From Acanthochlamys bracteata (lineage: Eukaryota > Streptophyta > Magnoliopsida > Pandanales > Velloziaceae): 64,000 nucleotides of DNA. Shown here in pieces: positions 11,151 to 21,079 of the stretch. Position numbers and translations under genes: made by a program. A model generated the notes under the pieces. It was not told where the DNA came from. It saw only the letters and a list, made by a program, of their open reading frames with translations, and made no database searches. The first letter of the stretch is position 1. The number at the start of each line of letters is the position of its first letter. The stretch spans positions 3,305,031-3,369,030 of the forward strand of contig CM034142.1 of the NCBI GenBank assembly GCA_019914995.1. The letters are read 5' to 3'.

Positions 11151-11635
11151 GCCTAGATTTTTACTTTGGCTCATGTAGCATTTAGTCACACCTCTTGTAG
11201 CTAAATCAGCATTACCCAAAAGAGCTATTAAAGATAGCTAGGGAAACTTGAACGGTCTTGAGGGAAAGAAACGAAGTAGATAGCACTTGAAGAGAGCTTT
11301 TTGGAAGGAAAGCTTTTTATTATTTGGCTTGTTACAACTCTTAGTTGATGCTCCAAATAGGGGGGCTTTGCCCTCCTAGTTATAGTTCCTCCGTCTCCTC
11401 AATGGAGTGGAGATTGCTTTGATCAAACGGTGGAGAATACATAGTCTGAAAAGTTCTTATATAATCTTCTTTACAAACATCTACACAGTTCCAGAGTATT
11501 CTCTGACCTACTCTAAATTATTCCAACTATCTTATCTTGAGTATTCTATCGGTATTCTAGACTTGGCTTATTTATGTAGAGTATTCTACTATACTCTAAA
11601 TATTTTTTTGAGTTATCTTCACTGGGGTTAACAAT
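11151..11635 (-). repeat. 5' LTR of the chromovirus
   Basis: On the minus strand it begins TGTTAACCCC at 11,635 and ends near 11,174 or 11,151, directly ahead of the gag start codon at 11,148. It pairs with 8,669-9,121. No clear tRNA primer-binding site such as the common methionine-tRNA match is visible between the LTR and gag, so the leader is either unusual or lost. It carries the same TATA-like central segment as its partner. Confidence 0.82.
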
Positions 11636-11649
11636 ATTCCCAAAATCCT

Positions 11650-11860
11650 TTCTCCAAGTGAAGAATGGATATCGTTCGTACTCTGGTTGAGCTGATATTT
11701 TGTTAGGGTGATACCGATTCATAGTTCTTCATATCCAATTATAGAGATTAGATCTAGAGTTCTCCTCGACCAAAAATGGTCATGCATGTGCTTGAGTGCC
11801 TCTAGGAGAGGGAGTGCCCCTATCCCTCCCTATATATATATGTATTTATTTATTTACTAA
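11650..11860 (+). mobile_element. Relic of a foldback MITE related to the cluster at 60,000-60,860
   Basis: The stretch 'gttgagctgatatttt ... cgattcatagttcttcatatccaa ... gattagatctagag ... ccaaaaatggtcatgcatgtgc ... cctatatatatatgta' follows, word by word, the right arm of the palindromic element at 60,455-60,620 (gagctgaaattttatc, tttatatccaacggtgaagatta, ggccacttttgaccggcatgtgc, cctatatatatatgta). Only one arm is present here. The family ends in a TA-rich 'ctatatatatat' segment. Class is unknown; non-autonomous DNA element is the likely explanation. Confidence 0.6.
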
Positions 11861-12935
11861 GGAAATAAATATAGGCTGCAATAATATACATATATTGAAC
11901 GTAGTATTAGGTGTAGGAAAGAACCCTAGCTTGTTGTTGGCCGTGTTCCGAGGAACGCCGCTTCCTCGATAAGCTATTGCTTCTCGCATAACTTGCGAGC
12001 CAAACCTCACATGATCCACCTTTCGATCATTGATATCGATATCGTTAGTCACCAAGCAGTCCAGACTTTACCTGCCGCAACCGCATCGGTGTGATCAACT
12101 CTTTCATTGCCGGACTGTTGAGACCCGACGTCTCCACCAAACTGCGGTGGTTGAGCAATCTTTCTCGGTCAATTGCCAGATCTACTCCCTTACAACAATT
12201 TTTATCGGCTCTCCCCGTTCTCTAATCGATCACCAGAAGCTACTGGATCATATAGCAGACTCAAAGCCCGTATGGCATAGGTATTGACTCAGACTCAAAG
12301 TCAAATTTTGACCGTAGATTATGATAACTCTATTGGGCTCAGCTTCAAAATTAGATAGTGCCAATCAAGATTATCAAGATCGAGATCCTAGATAGGATCG
12401 TTCTGTCTAAGTAAAATCATAAGATATTACTACGATAATCTTTTAATAAAAATATTTTTAATATATTTAAACTTCTAATTAATATTTGTAAAAGTGTTGT
12501 GACCTCTTTGTCTACTAATGTAACTTTATTTCAGAAATATAAAACATATTCCTGCAATTCATGATATTGTAACATACTAACAATGTTGGTCTTTTTTATT
12601 TTAGATGATTTGCATTTCTGATAGAAATTTCAAAGCAGAAACGTTAATCTTTGTGTCAACTGCATGTCCCATATAGCATTTGCAATAATTCCAACTTCTT
12701 TTAGAAACTAAACATATGTGTTATTGGCTTCTAATAGGTAGCATCTTTTAGCTTCATATGCCTACGTCATCAACCGTACTATATGCAGTTAATTAAAATG
12801 TGCGCTCAAAAATACATGTACAAGTACTAATAGAAGCATTTTATATACACCCCAAAAGTACAACACCAAATAAAACAAGGTGTTAACTACTACTAATGAA
12901 GAATATTAACAAGTATAAAAAGAGGACACTTTAAT
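11861..12935. other. Intergenic stretch, no gene seen
   Basis: The first part (11,900-12,430) has moderate GC and no recognisable frame. It includes 'gaccaagatc'-type words and a 'aagatcgagatcctagatagg' segment that loosely resembles 13,745-13,810 in inverted sense. From 12,430 the sequence is AT-rich and would be the downstream flank of the broken host gene that ends at 12,936. A possible polyadenylation context exists but is not distinctive. Confidence 0.4.
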
Positions 12936-13631
12936 TTAGTCGGTAGTAACTATTGGTTTAACATTAGCCAGTCTAAGAGCTTCTGCAATTGCTTGGAAAC
13001 CAACCTAAAGAGATTAAACTTACGTTAGAAATATAACAAGTAGTTTATTTTATAGGCATGATATATTAAACAACACTCTTCAACTCAGAATTTTTTCTTA
13101 AAAAAGCATCACAAAGAGATTGCAGTATAGAACAATGAAATTTCTAATAGATAGATGTTTTATCAAATAAACAGGCTGACTTTATCAGTAAGTCACAGAA
13201 AATAAGAATCCAAGAGATGAATTCTTACCCTCGTTTCGAAGAATTTGGTGAAATGAGAGGAGTTAATCACTGCTTTGGGTCAATGTAATCGACATATAAC
13301 TCGATTTTGCCTCCTTCATACTGCGAATCAGCGGCGGCGGAATGCTTGTTGTGCTTCTTCTTCGCTTGTCGATTCTTCTTCTTCCTCTTCTTTCTACCTC
13401 TTCTCCCTACGTCTTCTTCTCGTTTTCTAACTTCTTCCCAAAGTCATAACTTCTCAGCTACCTCTACTAACTGCTTCGCTGCAGAAGTGATTCGAAGGGC
13501 TGGTTTGCGAGATGCTATCTCTAGTAGAAGCAAAGAACTGAACTAGGGCTTAAATTGAAGAAGAATTCTGACAATCGGCATTGATTCAAATACGAAGAAA
13601 CTGCAAGCCGAGAGAAAGCTAGGGATGTCAT
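12936..13631 (-). pseudogene. Broken two-exon host gene, product not recognised
   Basis: The last exon (12,936-13,004, minus) reads VGFQAIAEALRLANV to a stop and is preceded by a good acceptor (ctctttag). A donor (gtaagaattc) sits at 13,227, giving a plausible 223-base intron. Upstream, the exon shows in one frame a lysine-rich segment (RKKRKKKNRQAKKKHNKH) then GGKIELYVDYIDPK, and in another frame NSSHFTKFFETR leading into the splice site. The two frames meet near 13,270 with a stop, and a second in-frame stop lies near 13,447, so the coding capacity is lost. A possible start at 13,631 opens a serine/leucine/phenylalanine-rich segment that could be an organelle-targeting sequence. The tight exon-intron structure argues for a genuine former gene. 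I do not recognise the family. Confidence 0.5.
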
Positions 13632-13944
13632 TTTCTATCATCGTGGCTGTAGGAGAAAAGACGACGTGATTATGTGGGTACTTGTACAACTATCTCCCAA
13701 ATTTTAATTAATTAGATAAAATTCTTAAAGAGAGCAATCATAAGATTGCATACAGGATCGCGATCTTAACTATCTCACGACCAAGAACGTTAAGATCGTG
13801 ATCCCAGTGCGTGAATTTACACATAATACGATTTGGATGAAAATGATATCATTTATTGTGAACTAAAATTTTAAGATTTAAGATTTAAAACAGAATTTTG
13901 ATAACCATGGTAACAACTATGCTTTGTGGTACCAAGTTGCAGAG
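13632..13944. other. Intergenic stretch, nothing recognised
   Basis: AT-rich sequence between the upstream end of the broken host gene and the copia gag relic. A moderately self-complementary segment (gatcgcgatcttaac ... gttaagatcgtgatc, 13,758-13,802) can form a stem with a loop of about 15 bases. It could be a MITE end but no partner is visible. Confidence 0.4.
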
Positions 13945-16030
13945 ATGTACATCTCTTCCAAAGACAATTGGGATATATTAATGGAGTTCTTCCACAGTCT
14001 TTACCTACTGACCCAACAAAAGGAGAACTAAAAATTCAACTGTGAGGGGGTGGCTGATCAATTCGACGGCACCTAGTCTAACAAATAATTTGATTGTGTT
14101 CCCTAAAGCAAAGGCAGCATGGGTGCAGTTGCTACCACCTATTTTTTTACGACACTGACACCTCTGAAGTGTACGATCTTAAAAGGCAAAATGAGTCGAA
14201 AGAGAACTTCAAAGGATCTATTGAAGCGTATTACAAACGAGAAAGTCGAAGGGTCTATGGAAGCGTATTACAATACTCTACAAGTCATCCTAATCAAATG
14301 GTGCGAGATACAGATATACAAAAGTGTTAGGTTTTCCTGTAAGATTAACTCAAGAAGGGAGGGGTGAATTGAGTTAGTAAATAAAAATTTTCGTCACGCT
14401 TAGTTATCCTACTGGTAGCAGGCTTATAGCCGGCTGTGTCAAGTCTGTAACCTGCAGACAGAGAGAGTTAGAGTGTTTACTGACATATGTAAAAATGACA
14501 GTACTTAGAAAATTTAACGTGGTTTGACAAAATCCCTTGCCTACATCCACGGTCGCTCTATCACCAGAGCCAAAGCTTCACTAAACCTTTAATAAGCTAC
14601 AAATACACCTAGAGCAAAGTGCTTCACCAAGCACACTTACTCTATCGGGTTTCTTCGCCAAGACAACCCCTTAACAGCCTACTGGACACGCCTGTCCCCC
14701 TGGCTGATTTGCTAGCTCTATTATAAGGTCTAAGAGCTCACACTAAGCTCCACCTGAGCTTCCTTTACCGGTGCCCGCAGCACTACCTTCACAATGTCAG
14801 TAAAAAGGTTACAAGAAAAGTAAACTGAAATTGAACGCAGGATCTATCTCATGAGAGTTAAGTGTTCATGATGTGTTTCAGATGAGATGATCGGAGAGGT
14901 TGCTGAGAGAGATTTCTTCAATGTGACCGACAACAAGATTTGTTTGTGTAGAATAGTGGAGTTCTTGTGTATCTCTGTTTTCCTTGTGTTCTCTCTGTTT
15001 TGCTTGTGTTGTCTCTCTTCCTCTTTCTTCGTTGCTGTGACTCCCTTCTTATAGAGTTTCTTCCTGTGCGGGAACCGTTGAGGAACGTTGCCGTTGTGGC
15101 TCTTTTTCATTGGTGGTTCTTCACGTCAGAGAGGAAGTGGTTTTGTCCAGCGGTTAATCAACCGCTTCCAAGTTTCTTTCGGCTGTCTTTGTGCAAGGTC
15201 TCCATAGCATTAAATATGTTTTAGAAATTTGAATTTGCCACCAGTGGTTAATAGCTTGATTTAGCTAAGCTGCTGTCTGAGACTCGATGAGCTGATGAGC
15301 TGATTTGGCTTGTCCATATTTAATGCATTGTTGGTTGACTGCTTGACTTGATTAAAGATTTTGATCTGTATAATGTGCTTTCTTCCCTTGATTATTGAGC
15401 TTTCCTTTTCTGTGAAATTGAAAATGATTTTTGCTCTTTGTAGATCTTCTCTTTGAAATGCTTCAGTCCGTTGTGAGTCCAGACGATTTTTGAAGCAAGG
15501 GAAAGTTTTGTTGCGGTTAAACCCAAAGTCTCTGTTTCGATACAGAGAAGTATTCTTGTGCTTCAATAGTCGAGCAGCTGATTGCAATGTGACTATGGCA
15601 TCCTCTGTCCCGTATGTTGTTTAATTTGTAGTAGCATGACATTTGGCTGTATGATGGCTGTTCTTGTCTGCTATAAATAAAATGATCTTTGTTTGTCTAA
15701 TCCTGCAGAATCTTGTTTTCAGATTATTAGTCTAATATAAATCATAATTCTTAATTCTTTTTTATCATCAAAATTATCCTTATAGTTCCAACAAAAAGTA
15801 AAATTCTATACTACAAAACGATGTGTACACCTTCCTTGATGGACTGGACAATCGCCTTTATAAAGGATGGAGTGATGTGCTTTAGATCCATCTATTTCCA
15901 ACAGTGGGATAGGCATATGCACATTTTAGAAGAGAAGACTCGAGATAAGCTGTTACGATGATGGCAGCAGTTGGTGCAACTATGGTTGTTGCTAGTAGTG
16001 GGCTAATGAAGAACCTCACCTATTTTTTAT
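13945..16030 (+). pseudogene. Ty1/copia gag relic interrupted by a solo LTR (fossil)
   Basis: Left of the LTR (about 13,945-14,319) the plus strand carries copia-type gag words: DNWGYINGVL-like sequence, SKGSMGAV(A)T, DTDTSEVYDLKRQNESK and GSIEAYYKRES. Right of it (about 15,799-16,030) the words FLDGLDNRLYKG and AYAHFRRED-like sequence continue the same UBN2-type gag domain. In a live element gag forms the particle. No polymerase domain and no LTRs belonging to this relic are visible nearby, so it is a fragment. Broken in several places and older than the LTR inserted in it. Confidence 0.75.
14325..15793 (-). mobile_element. Solo LTR of a Ty1/copia element with perfect 5-bp target duplication
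   Basis: The element runs from tgttaggttttcc to atagttccaaca, so it has the TG...CA ends with the TGTT/AACA inverted termini of LTRs. It is flanked by the identical 5-mer aaaag (14,320-14,324 and 15,794-15,798), and the gag relic continues on both sides. At 1,469 bases with no internal domain it is a solo LTR formed by recombination between the two LTRs of a full insertion. Orientation is probably minus: on that strand it starts TGTTGGAACTATAAGGATAA, and 'aattcacccctcccttcttg' lies near its end, as in many plant copia LTRs. The intact duplication suggests it is younger than its host relic. Confidence 0.88.
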
Positions 16031-16440
16031 TTCACAAGTTGACACACCAAGCATCATTCAGTCAAAGCAATGTCTTTTCCACTAGCACTTCGGTAATTGT
16101 AATTATATTTTGTCCAACTCTTCCAACAAAAACTGTCAGGAATTCATTCAAGGGCAACTATCCACAATACATATGACTCACTCATCACTACCGCGACACC
16201 AAGACGAACATATTTCGCCAATAGAGTCATACATCTGTTTCAAATACGTATGACTCACTCATCACTTGTTCCATCTCTTTCAAATAAATTCATATCGGAG
16301 GGACAAGCTACAGAGGAGTTGAATTGTTGTGTAGTAATGTACCTTTAGTTGTCTTCTTTATGATATTTTTAGCCAAGATATCATTGGTTGTGGTACTAAG
16401 AGAGGGTCCTAATGCAGGTATAACATCAGGTAATAGTATA
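16031..16440. other. Short stretch with a 77-bp spaced direct repeat, no gene
   Basis: The word tatgactcactcatcact occurs at 16,172 and 16,249, and 'ctctttcaaata'/'ctgtttcaaata' nearby repeats in register, pointing to a degenerate tandem duplication of about 77 bases. The first part may be a decayed continuation of the copia relic. It ends where the second pararetrovirus copy begins. Confidence 0.5.
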
Positions 16441-16647
16441 TTAATTCGTTAGGATTTATAGAAAGATTAACGAATAATGGAGAAGTTAAATATAAATTGG
16501 AAGTAAGTGAAGTTACGTAGTTAGTAAGCTCTAAAGGTATTAAAACGATAAAAGCCAATAGTATCTCTTCCAACATCATTCACTGGATGAAAATGGATTC
16601 TTGATGAATTTCATCAGAAATCCAATCTTCTTGTTCCAGGGACTAGT

Positions 16648-18060
16648 ATGATGCATAAGAATGCTAGAAATAGTACTTGTGTTAGGTTTACCGATTATAA
16701 CCCCATTTCGACATTAGAAAATAATGAGATAGAAGAATGTACAAATGAATTTTCTGTTGACCAAGAAGATCCTATAGTAACTTCCTGTCATGAAAATAGC
16801 ATGGAATCAGTAACACCATACGAAGAATTATTAAGATTAGAAATTACTTGAAAATTAGAAGATAATGAATATTCCTATTATGATTGTCAACGAAATATTT
16901 GTAAAGAAAATTTAACGGAANNNNNNNNNNNNNNNNNNNNNNNNNNNNNNNNNNNNNNNNNNNNNNNNNNNNNNNNNNNNNNNNNNNNNNNNNNNNNNNN
17001 NNNNNNNNNNNNNNNNNNNNGACGCTTTTTGTTTTAAGCTAAAATAAAGACATGATAAGATTATAGAGTTATGAGAGAAAAATTAGAAATTTGGAGAATA
17101 AGAGAATATTATTCAAAAGATTAAGACAACAGAAGTTACTAGAATAATATGAACAACCTATTATGTAGAAGTTATTGGAAGCTGTTGCCCCAATTAAAAT
17201 AGAATTAGCCAAACTAGAAGAAATAGATAATACTTTACATTAGAATATTTAAGCCAAGTAACCCAGATGCTGTAACTGGAATCAGTCAATTAGAACTTAT
17301 GGAGTTTATATAGTTAAGCCCGTCTCATTCATTAGCCATTTTTAGAGAACAATTATAACTACGAAAACCTTCCAAGAAGCGATATAGCCTTAGGAGAACA
17401 AGATTTTGCCAATCTTAGATCTAAAGGAAAGGCTAGAACCAAATATAAACTTTCAGACTAGAGGAGAAGCACAAATTGTTAATCGCACAGCACATGATCA
17501 TCAGCTTTGGGACTATGTTTTAGATGTTTGGAAGAATTTAGTTATAGGAGACTATTGGAGCATGAAAGACGCCACAACAGGCGAAGAAGCATTTAGATAC
17601 TTAGAAGTATTTTTAGGAGAATCGTTAGAGATTTATGGGAAGTATATAAAAATAAGAATCTCCAAGCATATAAGAATTTATTAGCATTAGGGCCAAACCC
17701 TTATAAGTTTGTTAATCAGATACATCGCTTAGTAACAAGAGAATATCCTAATTTAATATTTTAGTAGCATTGCAAGCAAATGCAATAATACATATAGAAC
17801 AGTTACAACTTAGAGATTGGCATAATATTAAGAAATTGTGTAATGAAAGGTTAATATGGTAACAAAGGCAAGAGCAGGCTATGACCCAAAATATGGTAAA
17901 ACATTAGTTAGGAAACTCTTAGGAGAATTACAAAGAGAAATTGAGAGAATGGAATGAGTTAGCACCTATTAAGGAGAATCCCAACGCTCTTTGGACATTT
18001 ACACATAGGGTAGTTCATATCATGAAAGAGCTTAAAAGAATGTGTAGCGAGATTCAGACC
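16648..18060 (+). pseudogene. Coat protein N-terminal region and capsid core, copy 2 (fossil)
   Basis: The region opens MMHKNARNSTCVRFTDYNP at 16,648, the same opening as copy 1. Beyond the assembly gap, 17,406-17,684 contains AHDHQLWDYVLDVWKNLVIG, matching the part of copy 1 around 2,150-2,230. About 17,770-18,010 holds the capsid core (HIEQLQLRDW, ELAPIKENPNALWTF-like words). Together these mark the structural part of the polyprotein. Differences from copy 1 are extensive, so the two copies probably descend from separate insertions or a long-separated lineage. Fossil, broken. Confidence 0.8.
16921..17020. other. Assembly gap (100 Ns)
   Basis: Exactly 100 Ns, the customary placeholder for a gap of unknown size in draft scaffolds. 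It lies within the coat-protein region of pararetrovirus copy 2, so the true spacing there is unknown. The fact that an assembler broke here fits a repetitive locus. Confidence 0.99.
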
Positions 18061-18229
18061 ACCAAAGAACCTAAGAAGGGCTAGTATGCATCCCGTAATA
18101 ATTATTTGGGTTCCTAATCAGGATATAGAGAACCTAAGCGTAGAAAATGTACCCGTAGGAGATGTTATTCTAAGAAAAGATACTTTTTGAAAGATCAAAT
18201 TGTAGAAAATCTTATTTAGATAGAGATAA

Positions 18230-18726
18230 ACATGTAAGAAAATTTGATCCAAAGAGAAATTGTAGAACGAAGCTAAACTTTTGCTTGTAATAGTAAAAAG
18301 CATTTAAGCAATGCTTGTCCCAAGCACAAAAACCTGCATAATAAGAGTACAGAGTTATTAGAATGTGTTAATGAAACACTAACAAAAGTAGATTTTTAAA
18401 TTTAGATGATGAGACAATTATAGCATAGAGATGAACAACATGAAGATTTTATTAGACAAATGTCAGGAATAGATCATACTCAAGATTCAAATGAAGAATT
18501 CGAAGAGTTAGATACCTAAAATTTAGAATCTATGGGTGAAGAATGTCGTAATGTTTGGAGAAAACATGTAAACATGAATTATAAACAATGTTTTATTTGC
18601 AGATGCTATCCTAGTCGAATGAATAGAACAAGATGCGATCTTTGTCTTTTAGAAGGATGCATAAAGTGTTTATACATACAAAATATTCAAGATCTTAAGA
18701 ATCAAGATTCCCTTAAGATAGAGTAA
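18230..18726 (+). pseudogene. Coat protein cysteine-rich region with badnavirus-type motif, copy 2 (fossil)
   Basis: About 18,270-18,330 holds the zinc-knuckle region (ACNSKKHLSNACPKH). At 18,586-18,680 a second block reads CFICRCYPSRMNR...CDLCLLEGCIKC; the spacing is C-x2-C-x11-C-x2-C-x4-C-x2-C. That spacing is described as characteristic of badnavirus (and close relative) coat-protein regions and absent from caulimoviruses, which is why I place both copies near badnaviruses. Between the motifs the sequence is acidic. Function of the second motif in live viruses is uncertain; nucleic-acid binding is usually assumed. Confidence 0.82.
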
Positions 18727-18939
18727 AATATTTAGAAGCTCAAGTTTTACAAACTTCTCCGAATATTAATTAAGCCAGAAACTAAGTTAGATATACCAGG
18801 AACTAGCCAAACCCAACAATAATCGAATTTTGATCCAACTCCAGAACATCACCCTGATGAAGAGTTAGCAAACTTAGACTTTGTAGAAGAGCAAAATTTT
18901 GTATGCAGTAATAATTTTAAAGAGATAGGTACACTTAAA

Positions 18940-19340
18940 GTAATGTCCAAAATATGTATAGAAAATTATCTTCTAGAGATATTAGTATTGATAGATACAG
19001 GATATACAATACAAACACCTTCCTTACTCCTAATATAATCCCTCGGAAATATTATAGAAAGACTAAGCATACATTAGTAGCAACTCAGATGAATGGTGAT
19101 ACTTTAACACCACTATTCCTTTAGGTACTAAAATTAGTTTTAAGACAAATTATGGTAATACTACAGAATATACAGAATATAGTCTACCTATAGAGTAGAC
19201 ATTCGTCCATCATGTAAGTTTTTCAACATAATGGTAGTTTAGATATTTCTTTTCTACTACGAGACAATGGTAGTATTACACTTACCTAAGATTTTTTTCC
19301 TCCTTACTAGACATTCCTTAGACAGCCCTACCACACATAC
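18940..19340 (+). pseudogene. Pararetroviral aspartic protease region, copy 2 (fossil)
   Basis: About 18,985-19,010 reads LVLIDTGYT, the D-T-G active-site triad preceded by hydrophobic residues. The following stretch (KTKHTLVATQMNGD-like) matches copy 1 in the 530-620 region. The segment from 18,760 to 18,940 is a proline- and asparagine-rich linker. Cleavage of the polyprotein would be its role in a live virus. Fossil, broken. Confidence 0.75.
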
Positions 19341-19639
19341 CTCAGAGTATGTTGGAAAGGGTGTGGGTATAGTACCAACACTTCTGTCCTTCTAAAACAT
19401 CCTTCTTTTGATCACGATGCTCAAACTCTTTCATCCAAACTAACAAAGATATAAAAATGACTGTATATATTCTACCAAACCATCTATAAAAGGTCAATCC
19501 CAGTTAGGAGAAGTAAATAATGTGCAAGAAGATAGTCTTAGTAGAAACTTAGATCACCCCTCACAGCTAGATGATGAAACTCTAGAAATAAGTATAGATG
19601 ACTTAGAATCTCCAGAATTCATGGAAGAATAATTAAAAT

Positions 19640-21050
19640 TGAATTTAACCTATGAGAACAAGATAGCCTTTCTCAATTGATCTCAAGTTAGAAAATCAGA
19701 AATCATTGGAGAAGATATCCAGAAGTATTGGCATAAAGATAAGACAATTTGTCATTTACGAATGTTAGATGACCATTTAGTTATAAAAGTGACTTCAATA
19801 GAAGCATCAGTGCTGATAGAAGGATTTTATAAGATGCATATAGAAGAACTTGTAAAGTTAATAGTTATTCAAATATCTAATAGTCAACATAGATCCCCAT
19901 CCTTTATTTGTACCAACTCATAGTGAGATAGTTCTAGGTAAATCTATAATGGTTATTAATACAATACCATAGACGATGGATATCTTATTCCGAATAAGAA
20001 TGAGTTACTAGAAAGAATTAAAAAGAGAAAGGCGTTTAGCAAGTTCTATTGTAAATCCGAATTTTGCGAAGTTTGGATGCGCGAGAAAACGTTCTATGGA
20101 CAAACATCCTCTTGTCCAAAAGGAGAGTTTGAATGGCTTGTCATGCTTATTGGATTAAAGAACGCTCTCTCCATTTTTCAGCGAAAGATGGATGGAAGTT
20201 TTCAGAAAATATGCAGACTTTGTTAAAGTTTATACAGGTGACATACTTGTTCTTAGCATAACAATAGAAGAACGTTTAGGACATTTACAGTTAGTTTTAA
20301 ATTCTTAGACCATGGATTATTATTAGCAAAAACAAGATGCAGCTAGCTAAAGAAAAGATTGGATTTTTAGGTGTTATCATTGGAAAAGGTATAATAGAGT
20401 TGCAAGAGCATATAGCTAAGAAGATTTTAAATTTTCCTGATAGGTTAGATAGCTTAAAAGAACTACAGCAGTTTCTAGGAGTTTTAAATTATGCGAAACC
20501 ACTTATAAAGATTTAGGAAAACTTGCAGGACCACTATATGAAAAAATAGTGGTCCAAAATGTCAGCTAGCTTTTAATTCTGAAGATATTAAGATGGTACG
20601 AGAAATAAAGAAAAAGTAAAGCAAATACCTCCATTAGATTTACCACTAGAAAGTATCTTATTATAGAAATAGACCATTCACATTTAGGATGCAAGCAGCA
20701 CTATTTAGCTAAACCTAGTAAATATCACCCTAAAGAAATAGAAAGAATCTTAATGTATAGTAGTGGGCAATATAAAGAAAACGGTAATAGAACCAGTATA
20801 GAATCCAAATTATTAGCAATAAATTATGCTCTAGATTCATTTCAGTTATTCATTTTATCATAAAAGAAAATAACACTAAGAACATACCGTGAAGCTATAG
20901 TTAAGTTCTATAATAAGATGAATGAGAAAGGATCCAACCAAAGGAGATGGCTTAATTTTATTGATAGAGTTACTAATGATAGTTTGCGTATAGAGATAGA
21001 GTATATTAAGCGTAAAGATAATTGACTAACTGATATTCTTAGCAAACTTC
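19640..21050 (+). pseudogene. Pararetroviral reverse transcriptase and RNase H, copy 2 (fossil)
   Basis: The segment 19,700-19,760 (EDIQKYWHKDKTICHLRML) leads into reverse transcriptase. About 19,970-20,230 contains DGYLIPNKNELLERI, KGEFEWLVM and GLKNALSIFQRKMD, the fingers-palm blocks conserved in Caulimoviridae, and 20,230-20,290 corresponds to the catalytic palm loop. About 20,640-21,040 is RNase H-like (IEIDHSHLGC, YSSGQYKENG, SIESKLLAINYALDSFQLF). In live members this copies pregenomic RNA to DNA. Many breaks. Confidence 0.83.
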
Positions 21051-21079
21051 TGTCTCCCTTTTTTTTCTACAAATACAGC

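Larger units (their letters stand above)
8669..11635 (-). mobile_element. Ty3/gypsy chromovirus, internally deleted (fossil)
   Basis: Two related flanking repeats (8,669-9,121 and 11,151-11,635) bracket gag and a chromodomain-bearing pol end, all reading on the minus strand. Between the gag tail (about 9,974) and the pol remnant (about 9,640) only a few hundred bases remain, so protease, reverse transcriptase, RNase H and most of integrase are absent. The chromodomain places it in the chromoviruses; lineage within them is not resolved. The two LTRs differ at roughly one base in six in a 95-base stretch compared by eye, indicating an old insertion. Broken in several places. No clean target duplication was found, and the inner LTR edge is uncertain by about 20 bases. 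Confidence 0.85.

Noticed and set aside
12936-13631. Identification of the broken host gene as an Alba-family nucleic-acid-binding protein
   Set aside because: The words do not fit the Alba core (the expected GMAI and similar blocks are absent), so I left the product unassigned.
14844-15587. Open frames inside the 14.8-15.6 kb region on both strands
   Set aside because: They are internal to the solo LTR and have low-complexity, simple composition.
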